The notes: generated by a model not told the origin, from the letters alone. A stretch of DNA of 64,000 nt from Cellulosilyticum sp. I15G10I2 (GCF_900095725.1 NZ_FMMP01000007.1:124001-188000), one strand, 5' to 3'; shown: positions 15,675-25,101, numbered from the stretch's first letter. Numbers and translations: made by a program.

Positions 15675-18600
15675 ATGCAAATAAAAAGCAACGTAAAAAT
15701 GTGGGAAGAAACGATCACCATTCCTACCTATGAAGTATCTCCACCTGAGAAGAGTCCTCTGTTTATTGAAAAAAGAGCTTATCAAGGCAGTACTGGCAAA
15801 GTCTATCCGCTGCCTGTAACAGAAAAAATAGCTGATGTTAAAAAAGACAAACGCTATCATGCTGTTTTTCTAGAAAATGATTATCTGCAAGTTATGATTT
15901 TGCCAGAGCTTGGGGGAAGAATCCAAAGAGCTCTGGATAAGACAAATCAATATGATTTTGTGTATTATAATCATGTGATTAAACCTGCCCTTGTAGGTTT
16001 AACAGGCCCATGGATCTCTGGAGGGATTGAATTTAACTGGCCTCAGCATCATAGACCTTCGACTTTTTCGCCTGTTGATTATAAATTGGTTGAAAACCCA
16101 GATGGCTCCTGCACGGTTTGGGTCAGCGAAATTGATAAAATGTACGGCACAAAAGGTATGGCTGGTTTCACCCTCTATCCTGATAAAGCCTATATAGAAA
16201 TTACCGGACAGCTCTACAACCGTACCGATCTCCCCCAAACCTTCTTATGGTGGGCAAATCCCGCGGTTCCTGTTAATGATAAGACCTATTCTGTATTTCC
16301 TCCCGATGTCCATGCGGTCATGGACCATGGCAAGAGAGCTGTCTCTACCTTTCCGATTGCTACTGGAGAATATTATAAGTATGACTACTCTGAGGGGATT
16401 GATATATCAAGATATGCCAATGTGAAAGTGCCTACTTCCTATATGGCCTATCAATCCAATTTCGATTTTATCGGCAACTATGATGAAGGGGTTCAGGCAG
16501 GGCTTCTGCACGTAGCCGATCATCATATTTCTCCAGGTAAAAAGCAATGGACATGGGGTAATAGTGATTTTGGTGTCGCTTGGGATAGAAATCTAACCGA
16601 CACAGATGGCCCTTATATTGAACTCATGACAGGAGTATTTGCAGATAATCAACCTGATTTTACATGGCTAAAACCCTATGAAGAAAAAACATTTACCCAA
16701 TATTTCTTCCCCTATAAAGGTGTAGGAAGAGTAAAAAATGCAACGTGTGATGCCCTCGTTAATTTTACTGTAGAAGAAGGTACGGCTGCTATTTGTGTCT
16801 ATGCAACTTCTACCTATGAAAACGCCCGTATTATCGTAAAAAAAGCGGATGAAGTTATTTTTGAAACTTCCGAAACACTTTCACCGTTTAAGCCTTATCA
16901 GACTACTCTAAAAACGCATTTAATATCCGCAGCTGGCTGCTCAGTGATTGTTTATGACATTCATAAAAATATTCTTGTACAATATGATGCTATAGAGAAG
17001 GCGCTAAAACCCACGCCTGATCCTGCACAGCCCTTAAACGCACCAGAAGAACTAAGATCTACCGAAGAATTATATCTGGCAGCTACGCATTTAGAGCAAT
17101 ACCGCCATGCCACTTATGAACCGGCTGATTACTATTTAGAAGGGCTAAGACGGGACGGAACAGATATCCGCTTAAATAATGGCTACGGTCTCTTGCTGTA
17201 TAAACGAGGCAACTTCACTGAAAGCATCTCTTATTTTAAGAAAGCTATTGAAAAACAAACTTGGAAGAACCCAAATCCTTACCAAGGTGAAACTTACTTC
17301 AACCTAGGGCTTGCGCTTAACGCCGTTCATTTAGAGGAGGACGCCTTTGACGCTTTTTATAAGGCAACTTGGAGCTACGAAATCCAATGTGCAGGATTTT
17401 TCTGGCTCTCTTGTCTGTCCGCTAAGAAAAAGAACTACAAAGAAGCCTTGGAATTTATTGATAAATCGCTCGTCCATAACTGGCATAATATGAAAGCACG
17501 CACACTAAAAGCTGCCCTCTTGCGAATCATGCAAAAAGATAACCTTGCATTTATCAATGAAAGTCTGCAAATAGATCCTCTAGATCTAGGCTGTATATAT
17601 GAACAAGGATTATCAACGAAAAACTTATCCCCATGGAAAGAAATAATGCGCACACCTGTCCACAATTATTTAGAACTTGCTGTTGATTATATGAAATGCG
17701 GACTATATGATGATGTCCTTGCTATTTTAGAAGCCTGTGATGATCAGCATCCGCTCGTATACTACTATCAGTCTTATATCTATAGCTTAATAAGCGAAAC
17801 AGATAAGGCGCTAGAGCTTTGTAAAATGGCTGAAGCTGCGTGCCCTGACTATTGTTTCCCAAATAGACTAGAAGAGATCTTAATCCTCGAAAATGCTGCT
17901 AAGCTTTATGACGAGGCCTCTTTTGCCCACTATTATTTAGGGAACTTACTGTATGATAAAAAACAATATGAAAAAGCGATCACCCATTGGGAAATCGCTG
18001 CATCCAAAAATGAAATATTCCCGATTACTTTCCGCAACTTAGCCATTGCCTATTTTAATAAACGGGGTGATAGGCTAAAAGCTTTTGACTTTATGAAGAA
18101 AGCCTACGCGCTAGAACCAACCTATTCAAGATTTTTACTGGAATATATTCAATTAGCAGGTAAAGTAGGCATGTCTAACGAAGAACGTCTTGCCTTACTT
18201 GAAAACAACCTAGAGGCAACCCGGGACCGTGATGTACTCTATCTCGAATACATTACGCTTCTTAATAATACCGGATACTATGATAAAGCCTTAGCTTGTC
18301 TGTTGTCTCATACTTTCCACCCTTGGGAAGGCGGCGAAGGTAAAGTAAGCGGACAATACCGCTACGCCCTGACCCAAAAAGCAATTGCAGCTATAAAAAC
18401 CGGCGCATTTGAAGAGGCTCTTAATCTACTAACAAGGACACTTACCTATCCAGATAACCTTGGCGAAGGTAAACTGCCAAATGCACAAGATAATGCAGCC
18501 TATTACTATATGGGTATCGCTTATCGCGCATTAGGTAATCATGATACGTCCACTCAGTACTTCAAAAAAGCATCCGTCGGCTTAAGTGAACCGAGCAGCA

Positions 18601-18956
18601 TGCTCTACTATAATGACCCCTGCTCTGATACAATCTTCTATCAAGGTCTTGCAAGCGAAGCACTAAACAACTTAGCAGATGCTAAGAAGTGTTACCATCA
18701 ACTCATTGCATACGGTGAAAAGCACTTATTTGACCAAGTGGGTTATGATTACTTTGCCGTGTCACTTCCAGAAATGGAAGTGTTCCAAGATTCTATTTGG
18801 GAGCGTAATACACATTATTGCAACTATTTAATCGCTCTTGGGAAATTAGGACTAGGTGATACCCACGAAGCGCAACATATCCTCAAGAAGATCTTAGATA
18901 AAAATCCTAGTTATCAAGGCGCCCTACAACATTTAAATGATATAGTAAGTTTATAA
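15675..18956 (+). CDS. DUF5107 domain protein with TPR repeats
   Basis: Very long cytoplasmic protein, about 1,093 residues, without signal peptide. Residues 1-450 form a DUF5107 beta-sandwich (YPLPVTEKI, LPELGGRIQRALDK, GGIEFNWPQHHRP), a fold related to galactose mutarotases and glycosidase supersandwich domains. Residues about 480-1090 are TPR-like helical repeats (NPYQGETYFNLGLALNAVHLEEDAF, AYYYMGIAYRALGNHDTSTQYFKKA). The family is often found in carbohydrate-utilisation loci of gut and fibre-degrading Firmicutes; its activity is not established to my knowledge. Start ATG has AAGGAG with eight bases spacing. A divergent AraC regulator suggests sugar-dependent expression. Confidence 0.87.
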   Translation: MQIKSNVKMWEETITIPTYEVSPPEKSPLFIEKRAYQGSTGKVYPLPVTEKIADVKKDKRYHAVFLENDYLQVMILPELGGRIQRALDKTNQYDFVYYNHVIKPALVGLTGPWISGGIEFNWPQHHRPSTFSPVDYKLVENPDGSCTVWVSEIDKMYGTKGMAGFTLYPDKAYIEITGQLYNRTDLPQTFLWWANPAVPVNDKTYSVFPPDVHAVMDHGKRAVSTFPIATGEYYKYDYSEGIDISRYANVKVPTSYMAYQSNFDFIGNYDEGVQAGLLHVADHHISPGKKQWTWGNSDFGVAWDRNLTDTDGPYIELMTGVFADNQPDFTWLKPYEEKTFTQYFFPYKGVGRVKNATCDALVNFTVEEGTAAICVYATSTYENARIIVKKADEVIFETSETLSPFKPYQTTLKTHLISAAGCSVIVYDIHKNILVQYDAIEKALKPTPDPAQPLNAPEELRSTEELYLAATHLEQYRHATYEPADYYLEGLRRDGTDIRLNNGYGLLLYKRGNFTESISYFKKAIEKQTWKNPNPYQGETYFNLGLALNAVHLEEDAFDAFYKATWSYEIQCAGFFWLSCLSAKKKNYKEALEFIDKSLVHNWHNMKARTLKAALLRIMQKDNLAFINESLQIDPLDLGCIYEQGLSTKNLSPWKEIMRTPVHNYLELAVDYMKCGLYDDVLAILEACDDQHPLVYYYQSYIYSLISETDKALELCKMAEAACPDYCFPNRLEEILILENAAKLYDEASFAHYYLGNLLYDKKQYEKAITHWEIAASKNEIFPITFRNLAIAYFNKRGDRLKAFDFMKKAYALEPTYSRFLLEYIQLAGKVGMSNEERLALLENNLEATRDRDVLYLEYITLLNNTGYYDKALACLLSHTFHPWEGGEGKVSGQYRYALTQKAIAAIKTGAFEEALNLLTRTLTYPDNLGEGKLPNAQDNAAYYYMGIAYRALGNHDTSTQYFKKASVGLSEPSSMLYYNDPCSDTIFYQGLASEALNNLADAKKCYHQLIAYGEKHLFDQVGYDYFAVSLPEMEVFQDSIWERNTHYCNYLIALGKLGLGDTHEAQHILKKILDKNPSYQGALQHLNDIVSL

Positions 18957-18961
18957 AAAAT

Positions 18962-19006
18962 AAGGTTGTTTCTCTATTTTTAACGAGAAGCAGCCTTGTT
19001 TTATTT
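18962..19006 (+). terminator. Terminator after the DUF5107 gene
   Basis: Stem AAGGTTGTTTCTC pairing with GAGAAGCAGCCTT (two G-U pairs), 10-base loop, followed by GTTTTATTTT. Begins five bases after the stop codon. Confidence 0.88.
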
Positions 19007-19093
19007 TAGTAAAAATATGTTTTCTATAGATACATTCATCCTTCTTGCTAATGCATTAAGTTCTGGAGTTAATCTCCCAAAAGAACTTGCCAT
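19001..19093 (-). pseudogene. Possible remnant of an XRE-like HTH tail
   Basis: A 30-codon frame on the minus strand ends in RLTPELNALARRMNVSIENI..., which resembles the last helix of an XRE/HTH_3 DNA-binding domain. A stop codon lies directly upstream of its ATG, there is no Shine-Dalgarno sequence, and its 3' end reaches the neighbouring terminator. It may be a relic or chance. Confidence 0.25.
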
Positions 19094-19186
19094 TTATAAG
19101 CGCCACAGACTATAATAGTAAATAGCAGAATTTGTAATTTAAAGTCGTATATTGTATACACAAGTTGTTTTAAGGGGAGAATGCTC

Positions 19187-20041
19187 GTGTCAAAAAAAGA
19201 AATTAATAAATGTCTATTTGTAGCTTTTCTTATTATTGTGACTTTACTGCTCTTGACAGGTTGCTCTACATCAAAAGAATATTTTGATATCGAAGGCGCT
19301 TTGCCGCCTGAGACAACAAATAGTCTAGGCGCACAAAATCAAAAAATCTTAATTGTTACCGGAGAATATCTTCCTTATGTCACACAAACACAGGATAATA
19401 ATGGCTTTTTTGCAGAACTTATTAAAGAAGTTCTTGATCATTCTGATATTGAATATGAAATTAAGTTCTACCCTTGGGCAAGATGTGCCGAGATGGTCCA
19501 AAGCGGCGAAGCATGGGCATCCTTTCCTTATGGGCGTTCTGAGTCTAATAGGCTAACTTATTTGTTTTCTGATCCCATTTATACAACAAAACATAAATTT
19601 TATTACTTAGTTAATAATGAGAAACTAACAGATAAATTTAAAAGCTATTCTAAGATAAGCGATTTCTCTAATTATATATTTGGTGGAACAAACAGCTATT
19701 GGTATGGGAACAAAAATGATATTACTGCATTAGGTATAAAGTCAGAGTGGGCAAGTGATACAGATGCTCTACTCAAAATGCTGCACTCTGGAAGAATTGA
19801 TTTTTTTATTGAAGATGAACTTGTATGCAGTGAAGCCATAAAAAGGCTCTTTGTATCACATGAAAAAGATTTCGCTGCACTCCCCCGTGTGGCTAAGATC
19901 CATGATTACTTTCTCATTGCATCTAAAAAGTATCCTAACAGCCAAGAACTTCTTAATACATTTAATCATTCATTACAGACCCTAAAAGAAGATGGCAGAC
20001 TCGAACAAATATTAAAGGATAATAGTATAGCTATTAAATGA
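19187..20041 (+). CDS. Substrate-binding lipoprotein (SBP_bac_3-like)
   Basis: About 284 residues with a lipoprotein signal peptide (LLLLTGC lipobox near residue 28) and a type-3 solute-binding fold: PYVTQTQDNNGFFAELIKEVL, then YPWARCAEMVQSGEAWASFPYGRS and SDPIYTTKHKFYY. There is no transporter permease nearby. Directly after it, 26 bases downstream, comes a membrane GGDEF-EAL protein. The protein therefore probably serves as an extracellular ligand sensor for c-di-GMP control, not for uptake. The start is taken as GTG, eight bases after AAGGGGA; an ATG two codons earlier is too close to that site. Confidence 0.85.
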   Translation: MSKKEINKCLFVAFLIIVTLLLLTGCSTSKEYFDIEGALPPETTNSLGAQNQKILIVTGEYLPYVTQTQDNNGFFAELIKEVLDHSDIEYEIKFYPWARCAEMVQSGEAWASFPYGRSESNRLTYLFSDPIYTTKHKFYYLVNNEKLTDKFKSYSKISDFSNYIFGGTNSYWYGNKNDITALGIKSEWASDTDALLKMLHSGRIDFFIEDELVCSEAIKRLFVSHEKDFAALPRVAKIHDYFLIASKKYPNSQELLNTFNHSLQTLKEDGRLEQILKDNSIAIK

Positions 20042-20067
20042 AATCCAGATAAGTGGGAGGATACCTT

Positions 20068-22464
20068 GTGAAGTATTTTTATTCTAAAAAGTTGAGTACA
20101 TCTTTTTTATATCCAATCTTATTCACTGTATTTACTATTCTTATACTGACGACTATTTACGATGCATATAATCACAAGCAACGGTTAATGAATGCATTAG
20201 CAGAACAGGCAGATAGCTTATTAAATATTTCAGCATCATCTGCCCAAGATGCATTTTGGAGCTATAATGATGAGAGTCTTAAAAAAATTGGTGATGCGTT
20301 ATTTGATTATAAGGAAGTTATTGAAGTTGTTATTCTTGATGAAAATGCTCGTATCATTTATAAACACAAAAGAAATACAGCTATAACACATCAATCTTAT
20401 CTGTTTCCCCGTTTTGTTCAGCAAGTTTATAAAGATACTCAAAAAATTGGAGAAATTCAAGTTGTATTTACTACATACTATCTTAATAAAGCGATAAAAA
20501 ATGAGGTTTTATCAAGATTTATACAAACTATCATCGTTAATTTCATCATTTTCGTCATCATACTCTTATTATCACGTACACTTACAAAATCAATTGATGA
20601 AATTGATGAAGGGGTTAAAGCTTTCTCAGAGGGCAATGTCAATAGCCGCATTCATGTAAAAAATAATCATGAAATTGGGGAACTAGCTTATCGTATTAAT
20701 AGGCTTTTTGACACTATTATAGAAAATAGTAAAAAGTTATCGGATAATTATTTCACATTACAGCATAAAGAAGAACTGCTTCGTGTTGCAGAGGAACGTT
20801 ATCGTTATGCTGTAGAGGGTTCAAACGACGCTATTTGGGACTGGAACTTACTGACGGGGGACTATTATATTTCAGCAAGAGGCGCCAAGATCTTAGGCCT
20901 CTCAGAAAACGAACTTATGGATCTTTCAACTTGGAACTCCTTTTTGTATCCCGAGGATAAAGCCTCCTTTGAACATTTCCACGCAGGATTCCATCATGAG
21001 CCTGATAGTTATAGAGAATTTCAGTTTCGTATTATAGGAAAAAGCGGAGAAATACGTTGGTTGTTTTGTAGGGGAAAGGGTATTTTAGATCAATCAAATC
21101 GTCTGATTCGGGTTTCGGGTTTTTATACAGATATCACTGAAAGGATTAAAGCTGAAGAGTCGATTAATCAATTGGCCTATTACGATGTACTGACAGGACT
21201 CCCTAACAGAGCTATGTTATTTCAGTATTTAGAAAAACTTTTTACGTCCCCAAACAGTGCTGTTACTAATAACATAAGCGGCACATTACTATTTATAGAT
21301 CTAGATGATTTTAGGACCATTAATGATACCAAAGGCCATGTTGTAGGAGATCAAATGCTTGTCCAAGTCGCCAAAGACTTGAAGGCCGAGATAAAGTGTG
21401 ACATCATTACCCGAATCGGGGGAGATGAGTTTGTCATTATCCAGAAAGATTGTGATGATGCTCAGGCCATTAAACTTTCTAATGAAATTATAAATGTCAT
21501 TAGAGCGCCAAAAGTACTTAATGGCTATGAATTTAATCTATCCTGTAGTATTGGTATTTCTCTCTTTCCTAAAGATGGCTCGGATATTGATACATTATTA
21601 ATGAAAGCCGACACTGCGATGTATAAGGCGAAGGATCATGGAAAAAATCAATTTAAATTTTTTGAACAAAGCATGAATGACCAGATTGTTCATAAAATCT
21701 CGATGCATCATGATATACGTCAAGGACTATTAAACAAAGAATTCATTCTGTTTTATCAGCCTCAAGTGGAAGTCGAAACTGGCAAAGTTGTTGGTGTTGA
21801 AGCTTTGGTCCGCTGGCAGCATCCAACACTTGGATTATTATCACCTATTCACTTTATTGAGCTTGCAGAAGAAACCGGGCTGATTATACCCCTTGGTGAA
21901 TATATTTTAAGAACAGCTTGTGCGCAGAGTACAGAGTGGGAAAAGACTGGCTATAAGAATATCTCTATGTCCGTGAATATCTCTGCAAAGCAATTTAATA
22001 AAAAGACCTTGGTGGATGATATATTAAAAATAATAGATGAAACTCAGATGAGGACCGATCTACTCAACTTAGAAGTTACTGAGACCGTTGCTATGGAAAA
22101 TCTTGAGAGCTCAATAGCTATAATGAATAGTCTAAAAGAAAAAGGCATTGTCTTTTCATTAGATGATTTCGGTATAGGTTACTCCTCCCTAACTTATTTA
22201 AAAACAATGCCCTTTAATTATCTTAAGATTGATAAGCAATTTGTACAAAGCGTTCAGCATGATAACTATGAAGAGGTAGTCATTAAGGCCATTATTGAAA
22301 TTGCTCATTCTATGAATCTCACTGTTATCGCAGAGGGTATAGAAACAAAAGATCAGCTTCAGCCTCTTATTAATTATAAGTGTGATCATGTTCAAGGCTA
22401 TTATTTTAGCCCCCCTCTGCCTAAAAATGAAGTAGAGAAATTACTCATGCGCCATCTCCCCTAA
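20068..22464 (+). CDS. Membrane PAS-GGDEF-EAL c-di-GMP regulator
   Basis: About 798 residues: membrane helix (~12-30), extracellular segment (~31-150), second helix (~155-175), HAMP (~178-230), PAS/PAC (~255-365), GGDEF (~370-535) and EAL (~550-795). The cyclase motif is intact (RIGGDEFV) but an RxxD inhibitory site five residues before it is absent (IKCD). The phosphodiesterase motifs EALVRW, VTETVAM, DDFGIGYSSL, LKIDKQFV and VIAEGIE are all present, so hydrolysis is likely and synthesis possible. The GTG start has GGGAGGA six bases away. Co-transcribed with the binding lipoprotein upstream, which could present a ligand to the extracellular segment. Confidence 0.92.
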   Translation: MKYFYSKKLSTSFLYPILFTVFTILILTTIYDAYNHKQRLMNALAEQADSLLNISASSAQDAFWSYNDESLKKIGDALFDYKEVIEVVILDENARIIYKHKRNTAITHQSYLFPRFVQQVYKDTQKIGEIQVVFTTYYLNKAIKNEVLSRFIQTIIVNFIIFVIILLLSRTLTKSIDEIDEGVKAFSEGNVNSRIHVKNNHEIGELAYRINRLFDTIIENSKKLSDNYFTLQHKEELLRVAEERYRYAVEGSNDAIWDWNLLTGDYYISARGAKILGLSENELMDLSTWNSFLYPEDKASFEHFHAGFHHEPDSYREFQFRIIGKSGEIRWLFCRGKGILDQSNRLIRVSGFYTDITERIKAEESINQLAYYDVLTGLPNRAMLFQYLEKLFTSPNSAVTNNISGTLLFIDLDDFRTINDTKGHVVGDQMLVQVAKDLKAEIKCDIITRIGGDEFVIIQKDCDDAQAIKLSNEIINVIRAPKVLNGYEFNLSCSIGISLFPKDGSDIDTLLMKADTAMYKAKDHGKNQFKFFEQSMNDQIVHKISMHHDIRQGLLNKEFILFYQPQVEVETGKVVGVEALVRWQHPTLGLLSPIHFIELAEETGLIIPLGEYILRTACAQSTEWEKTGYKNISMSVNISAKQFNKKTLVDDILKIIDETQMRTDLLNLEVTETVAMENLESSIAIMNSLKEKGIVFSLDDFGIGYSSLTYLKTMPFNYLKIDKQFVQSVQHDNYEEVVIKAIIEIAHSMNLTVIAEGIETKDQLQPLINYKCDHVQGYYFSPPLPKNEVEKLLMRHLP

Positions 22465-22479
22465 GCTAATAGTACGTCT

Positions 22480-22523
22480 AAAAAATGCTGTGTCTTTGTG
22501 CTTGTAGCGCAACAGCATTTTTT
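22480..22523 (+). terminator. Terminator after the GGDEF-EAL gene
   Basis: AAAAAATGCTGT pairs with ACAGCATTTTTT across a 20-base loop, followed by ATTTTTT. Starts 15 bases after the stop codon. Confidence 0.88.
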
Positions 22524-22542
22524 ATTTTTTGTCAAAATATAT

Positions 22543-22690
22543 TCATAGCTCTGCACGCCCATGTCTTAGCCCTATCTCATAATAGATCTTCTCTGCCTGC
22601 CTGTCCAACTGCTCCTTCGCAGCCTTCTGCATATTTAATTCTTCAATATGATATATGTCTTGGGGATGACAATTCCCGAGTGAAAATCAA
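22543..22690 (-). pseudogene. Degraded relative of the 11-12 kb gene pair
   Basis: A 29-codon frame (22543-22632) reads MQKAAKEQLDRQAEKIYYEI and ends GLRHGRAEL, matching the C-terminal part of the small protein at 11283 (QAEKDYYEIGLKHG). Upstream in the same frame, IYHIEELNMQKA matches the translation of the segment just 5' of the 11533 gene (IYHIREVNMRKA). Thus two pieces that are separated at 11-12 kb are contiguous here. The frame is closed upstream by a stop and has no start signals, so I treat it as a relic. The rest of 22465-22850 holds a terminator and the promoter of the first CAP gene. Confidence 0.55.
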
Positions 22691-22747
22691 TAAAAATATT
22701 AATCCAGCTATCTCATTAGGTAGTCCTTGGTAATTATCTTTTATGTG

Positions 22748-22776
22748 TTGCGTTTAGTCTCAAAGTATAATACAAT
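22748..22776 (+). promoter_or_regulatory. Promoter of the first CAP-domain gene
   Basis: TTGCGT (22748-22753) and TACAAT (22771-22776), 17-base spacing. Directly downstream are two TGTAAC units ten bases apart, then related CGTAATA and CGTAACA, before an AAAGGAGGT site. The arrangement is shared with the second CAP gene. Confidence 0.65.
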
Positions 22777-22850
22777 ATGTTTGTAACAACTTGTAACATT
22801 TTCGTAATAACCAAAACATCTGCGTAACATTTAAAAGGAGGTACCACACT

Positions 22851-23375
22851 ATGAACGTAACTAAAAATTTAGATAGACTTATTGTATCAGTACTTGTTTC
22901 ATTTGCAGTACTCGCAGGTTCAACGAACCTTTATGCAGCTTCTGCACCAGTACGCAGGACTACTTCGCAACCCACTACGACATCAACAAGTACTTCTGTT
23001 GTTGCTTATGAAAATAAAGTATTAGAACTTGTGAATGTAGAACGTAAAAAAGCAGGCCTTAAGCCTTTAGCAATGGATGAATCCATTAGAAAAGTAGCCA
23101 GACTGAAATCTCAGGATATGCAGACTAAGAAATACTTTTCTCATACGAGCCCAACTTACGGTTCACCTTTTGATATGATGAAAAAACATGGCATCACTTA
23201 TAAAACAGCGGGCGAGAACATTGCTATGGGACAGAAAACACCTGAAGCAGTTGTGAAAGCTTGGATGAATAGCCCAGGGCACAGGGCGAATATCTTAAAA
23301 CCAGCCTTTACGCATATCGGCGTAGGTTATGTTGCTACAGGCAGCTACTGGACGCAAATGTTTGTAGGAAGATAA
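22851..23375 (+). CDS. Secreted CAP (SCP/PR-1) domain protein, short form
   Basis: 174 residues: Sec signal peptide (1-30, cleavage after LYAA), short Thr/Ser linker, and one CAP domain (~53-174). CAP signatures are visible: [24 protein letters not shown] and [12 protein letters not shown], ending HIGVGYV...WTQMFVG. The conserved His and Glu of the cavity are present. The role of bacterial CAP proteins is poorly defined; cell-wall or extracellular functions are usual. The next gene encodes a longer paralogue with a nearly identical CAP domain and a similar promoter, so a tandem duplication is likely. Start ATG has AAAGGAGGT. Confidence 0.93.
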   Translation: MNVTKNLDRLIVSVLVSFAVLAGSTNLYAASAPVRRTTSQPTTTSTSTSVVAYENKVLELVNVERKKAGLKPLAMDESIRKVARLKSQDMQTKKYFSHTSPTYGSPFDMMKKHGITYKTAGENIAMGQKTPEAVVKAWMNSPGHRANILKPAFTHIGVGYVATGSYWTQMFVGR

Positions 23376-23452
23376 TCAATGTAAAAAATGAAGGTTTTAC
23401 GGGAGGGCCCTTTTCAGCCATAAGGTATCTCTTGGTAATTTGCCTTTATGTG

Positions 23453-23481
23453 TTGCATTATGTAAACCAATGTTATATAAT
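23453..23481 (+). promoter_or_regulatory. Promoter of the second CAP-domain gene
   Basis: TTGCAT (23453-23458) and TATAAT (23476-23481) with 17-base spacing, followed by the same GTTTGTAACAACTTGT segment found after the first CAP promoter. The duplication therefore includes the regulatory region. Confidence 0.72.
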
Positions 23482-23557
23482 AAGTTTGTAACAACTTGTT
23501 AACAACTAAGAAATATAATAAACCATTTATATACTAACTCACAGGAGGATACTTAAC

Positions 23558-24523
23558 ATGAAAATAAATAAAACTTTATTTAACCTAAACAGAAAAGCTA
23601 AGTTATCACTACTGTCTTCTTTCGTAGTCATATTGGCTTCAACAAGTGTATTTGCACAATCTATTCCAGTTCGTGTACAAAATAAACAAATTAACTTAAG
23701 CGGCAATGAGCCTTATATTTCTAATGCAAGCCAAACAATGATTCCGATCCGCGCAGTAGGCCAGACCCTTGGCCTCGCTATTGATTGGCAGGCACCTTAT
23801 GCTACAATGTCTGGTAGAAACGTTAAAACTGGCAGAAATGTTCATGTAAAAGCTAATACTTCTACAAGAGCTATGAATGCGAACGGTAATACCTTAAGAA
23901 ATTCAATTTCTATCAAAAATGGCAGAAGTTATATTACGCTTCGCGCCTTAGCTGAAGCTTTTGGTTACAATGTAGACTGGAGAAATGGTCAAGTTGATAT
24001 TTCAGATCCAAAAACACCTGTGACACCAGTGCCAGCTCCAACTACACCTAAAGCACCCGTAACGCCAACACCAGCTCCAACTACACCTAAAGCACCAGAG
24101 GCACCAGCACCAGCTCCAACTACGCCAACAGCACCTAGTAATTCTGTAGTTGCTTACGAAAACAAAGTATTAGAGCTTGTAAATGTTGAGCGTCAAAAAG
24201 CTGGCCTTAAACCACTTCAAATGGATGAAGCAGTTCGTAATGTAGCACGTAAAAAATCTGAAGATATGCAGGCTAAGAAATACTTCGATCACAATAGTCC
24301 AACTTACGGTTCACCATTTGATATGATGAAAAAGTTCGGCATCAGCTACCAAACAGCAGGTGAGAATATCGCCATGGGTCAAAGAACACCTGAAGAAGTT
24401 GTAAAAGCTTGGATGAATAGCCCAGGACATAGAGCTAACATCTTAAAACCAGCCTTTACACACATCGGTGTAGGTTATGTAGCAAACGGTCACTACTGGA
24501 CGCAAATGTTCGTAGGCCGATAA
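23558..24523 (+). CDS. Secreted copper-amine-oxidase-N-like / CAP domain protein, long form
   Basis: 321 residues: signal peptide (1-33), copper amine oxidase N-terminal-like domain (~38-145: [38 protein letters not shown]), a Pro/Thr-rich linker of three 13-residue repeats (~150-195), and a CAP domain (~200-321) almost identical to that of the preceding gene ([29 protein letters not shown]). The N-terminal domain is a common surface-attachment or wall-binding module in Firmicutes and has no oxidase activity by itself. The linker likely spans the wall. Start ATG has AGGAGGA. Confidence 0.93.
   Translation: MKINKTLFNLNRKAKLSLLSSFVVILASTSVFAQSIPVRVQNKQINLSGNEPYISNASQTMIPIRAVGQTLGLAIDWQAPYATMSGRNVKTGRNVHVKANTSTRAMNANGNTLRNSISIKNGRSYITLRALAEAFGYNVDWRNGQVDISDPKTPVTPVPAPTTPKAPVTPTPAPTTPKAPEAPAPAPTTPTAPSNSVVAYENKVLELVNVERQKAGLKPLQMDEAVRNVARKKSEDMQAKKYFDHNSPTYGSPFDMMKKFGISYQTAGENIAMGQRTPEEVVKAWMNSPGHRANILKPAFTHIGVGYVANGHYWTQMFVGR
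24032..24135 (+). repeat. 39-bp tandem repeat encoding the Pro/Thr linker
   Basis: Three in-frame copies with 39-base period begin at 24032, 24071 and 24110; each encodes PAPTTPKAP-type residues, the third partial and diverged (PAPTTPTAP). Copy number is likely to vary between strains. Confidence 0.85.
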
Positions 24524-24554
24524 ACCGCTTATAAATATCTCTTCTAATATGATT

Positions 24555-24590
24555 AAAAAGGTATGCTGCACGTGCAGCATACCTTTTTTT
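24555..24590. terminator. Bidirectional terminator between convergent genes
   Basis: Perfect 12-bp palindrome GGTATGCTGCAC / GTGCAGCATACC (24560-24583) flanked by AAAAA and TTTTTTT, so it works in both directions for the CAP gene and the small membrane-protein gene. Confidence 0.92.
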
Positions 24591-25101
24591 ACTCACCAAG
24601 TTTCTTAAGTTGATTATTGGCTTTAATAGCTTTAATGAATGCATAAATGGCAAGGCCATGAAAAGCAATACTGATCCAATCTTGAATAAATATAAAGACG
24701 ATGGCATCCAGTGCATAAAGTACAGCCCCTACAATAATCACCCAATTACGCCCGGATCTTGCAGCATAACCAAGCAAGGCAAAAACTCCTGCCAGCATGA
24801 AATTGATGCCAATCGCAACTAACCTAAAGCTTCCATACCAAGAATATGTAATAATATCAATGATCTGCGTCACGCCAAGGCCAGCAACAAATCCCCATTC
24901 GTGACCTATAAGGTAAAGAACAGAATTAATGATCGAAAGACCCGCAATCCAGTAGAACCAGTTTACCCCGCTTCTAAATTGGTCTTCAAGCTGCATCCGC
25001 ACCATAAGCTTCTGTTCAATCTCATACTCATTTGTTAAATCCTCTTTTACTTCCATTTCCTCTAACTGCCAAGCTTCACTTTGCATTTGATCTCCACTCA
25101 C
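24589..25101 (-). CDS. Small integral membrane protein, unknown function
   Basis: 170 residues. The N-terminal 45 are hydrophilic and acidic, then about four membrane helices (YWIAGLSIINSVLYLIG, VAGLGVTQIIDIITY, LVAIGINFMLAGVFALLGY, WVIIVGAVLYALDAIVFIF, followed by a fifth weaker segment). It resembles small uncharacterised membrane proteins of clostridia; I know no function. The GTG start has AAGGGAG. It is a single gene between two terminator-like regions. Confidence 0.75.
   Translation of the reverse strand: MSGDQMQSEAWQLEEMEVKEDLTNEYEIEQKLMVRMQLEDQFRSGVNWFYWIAGLSIINSVLYLIGHEWGFVAGLGVTQIIDIITYSWYGSFRLVAIGINFMLAGVFALLGYAARSGRNWVIIVGAVLYALDAIVFIFIQDWISIAFHGLAIYAFIKAIKANNQLKKLGE

Noticed and set aside
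22785-22850. WalR (TGTWAH-N5-TGTWAH) site before the CAP gene
   Set aside because: The two TGTAAC units are ten bases apart, not eleven, so the consensus is not met; kept only as a resemblance.
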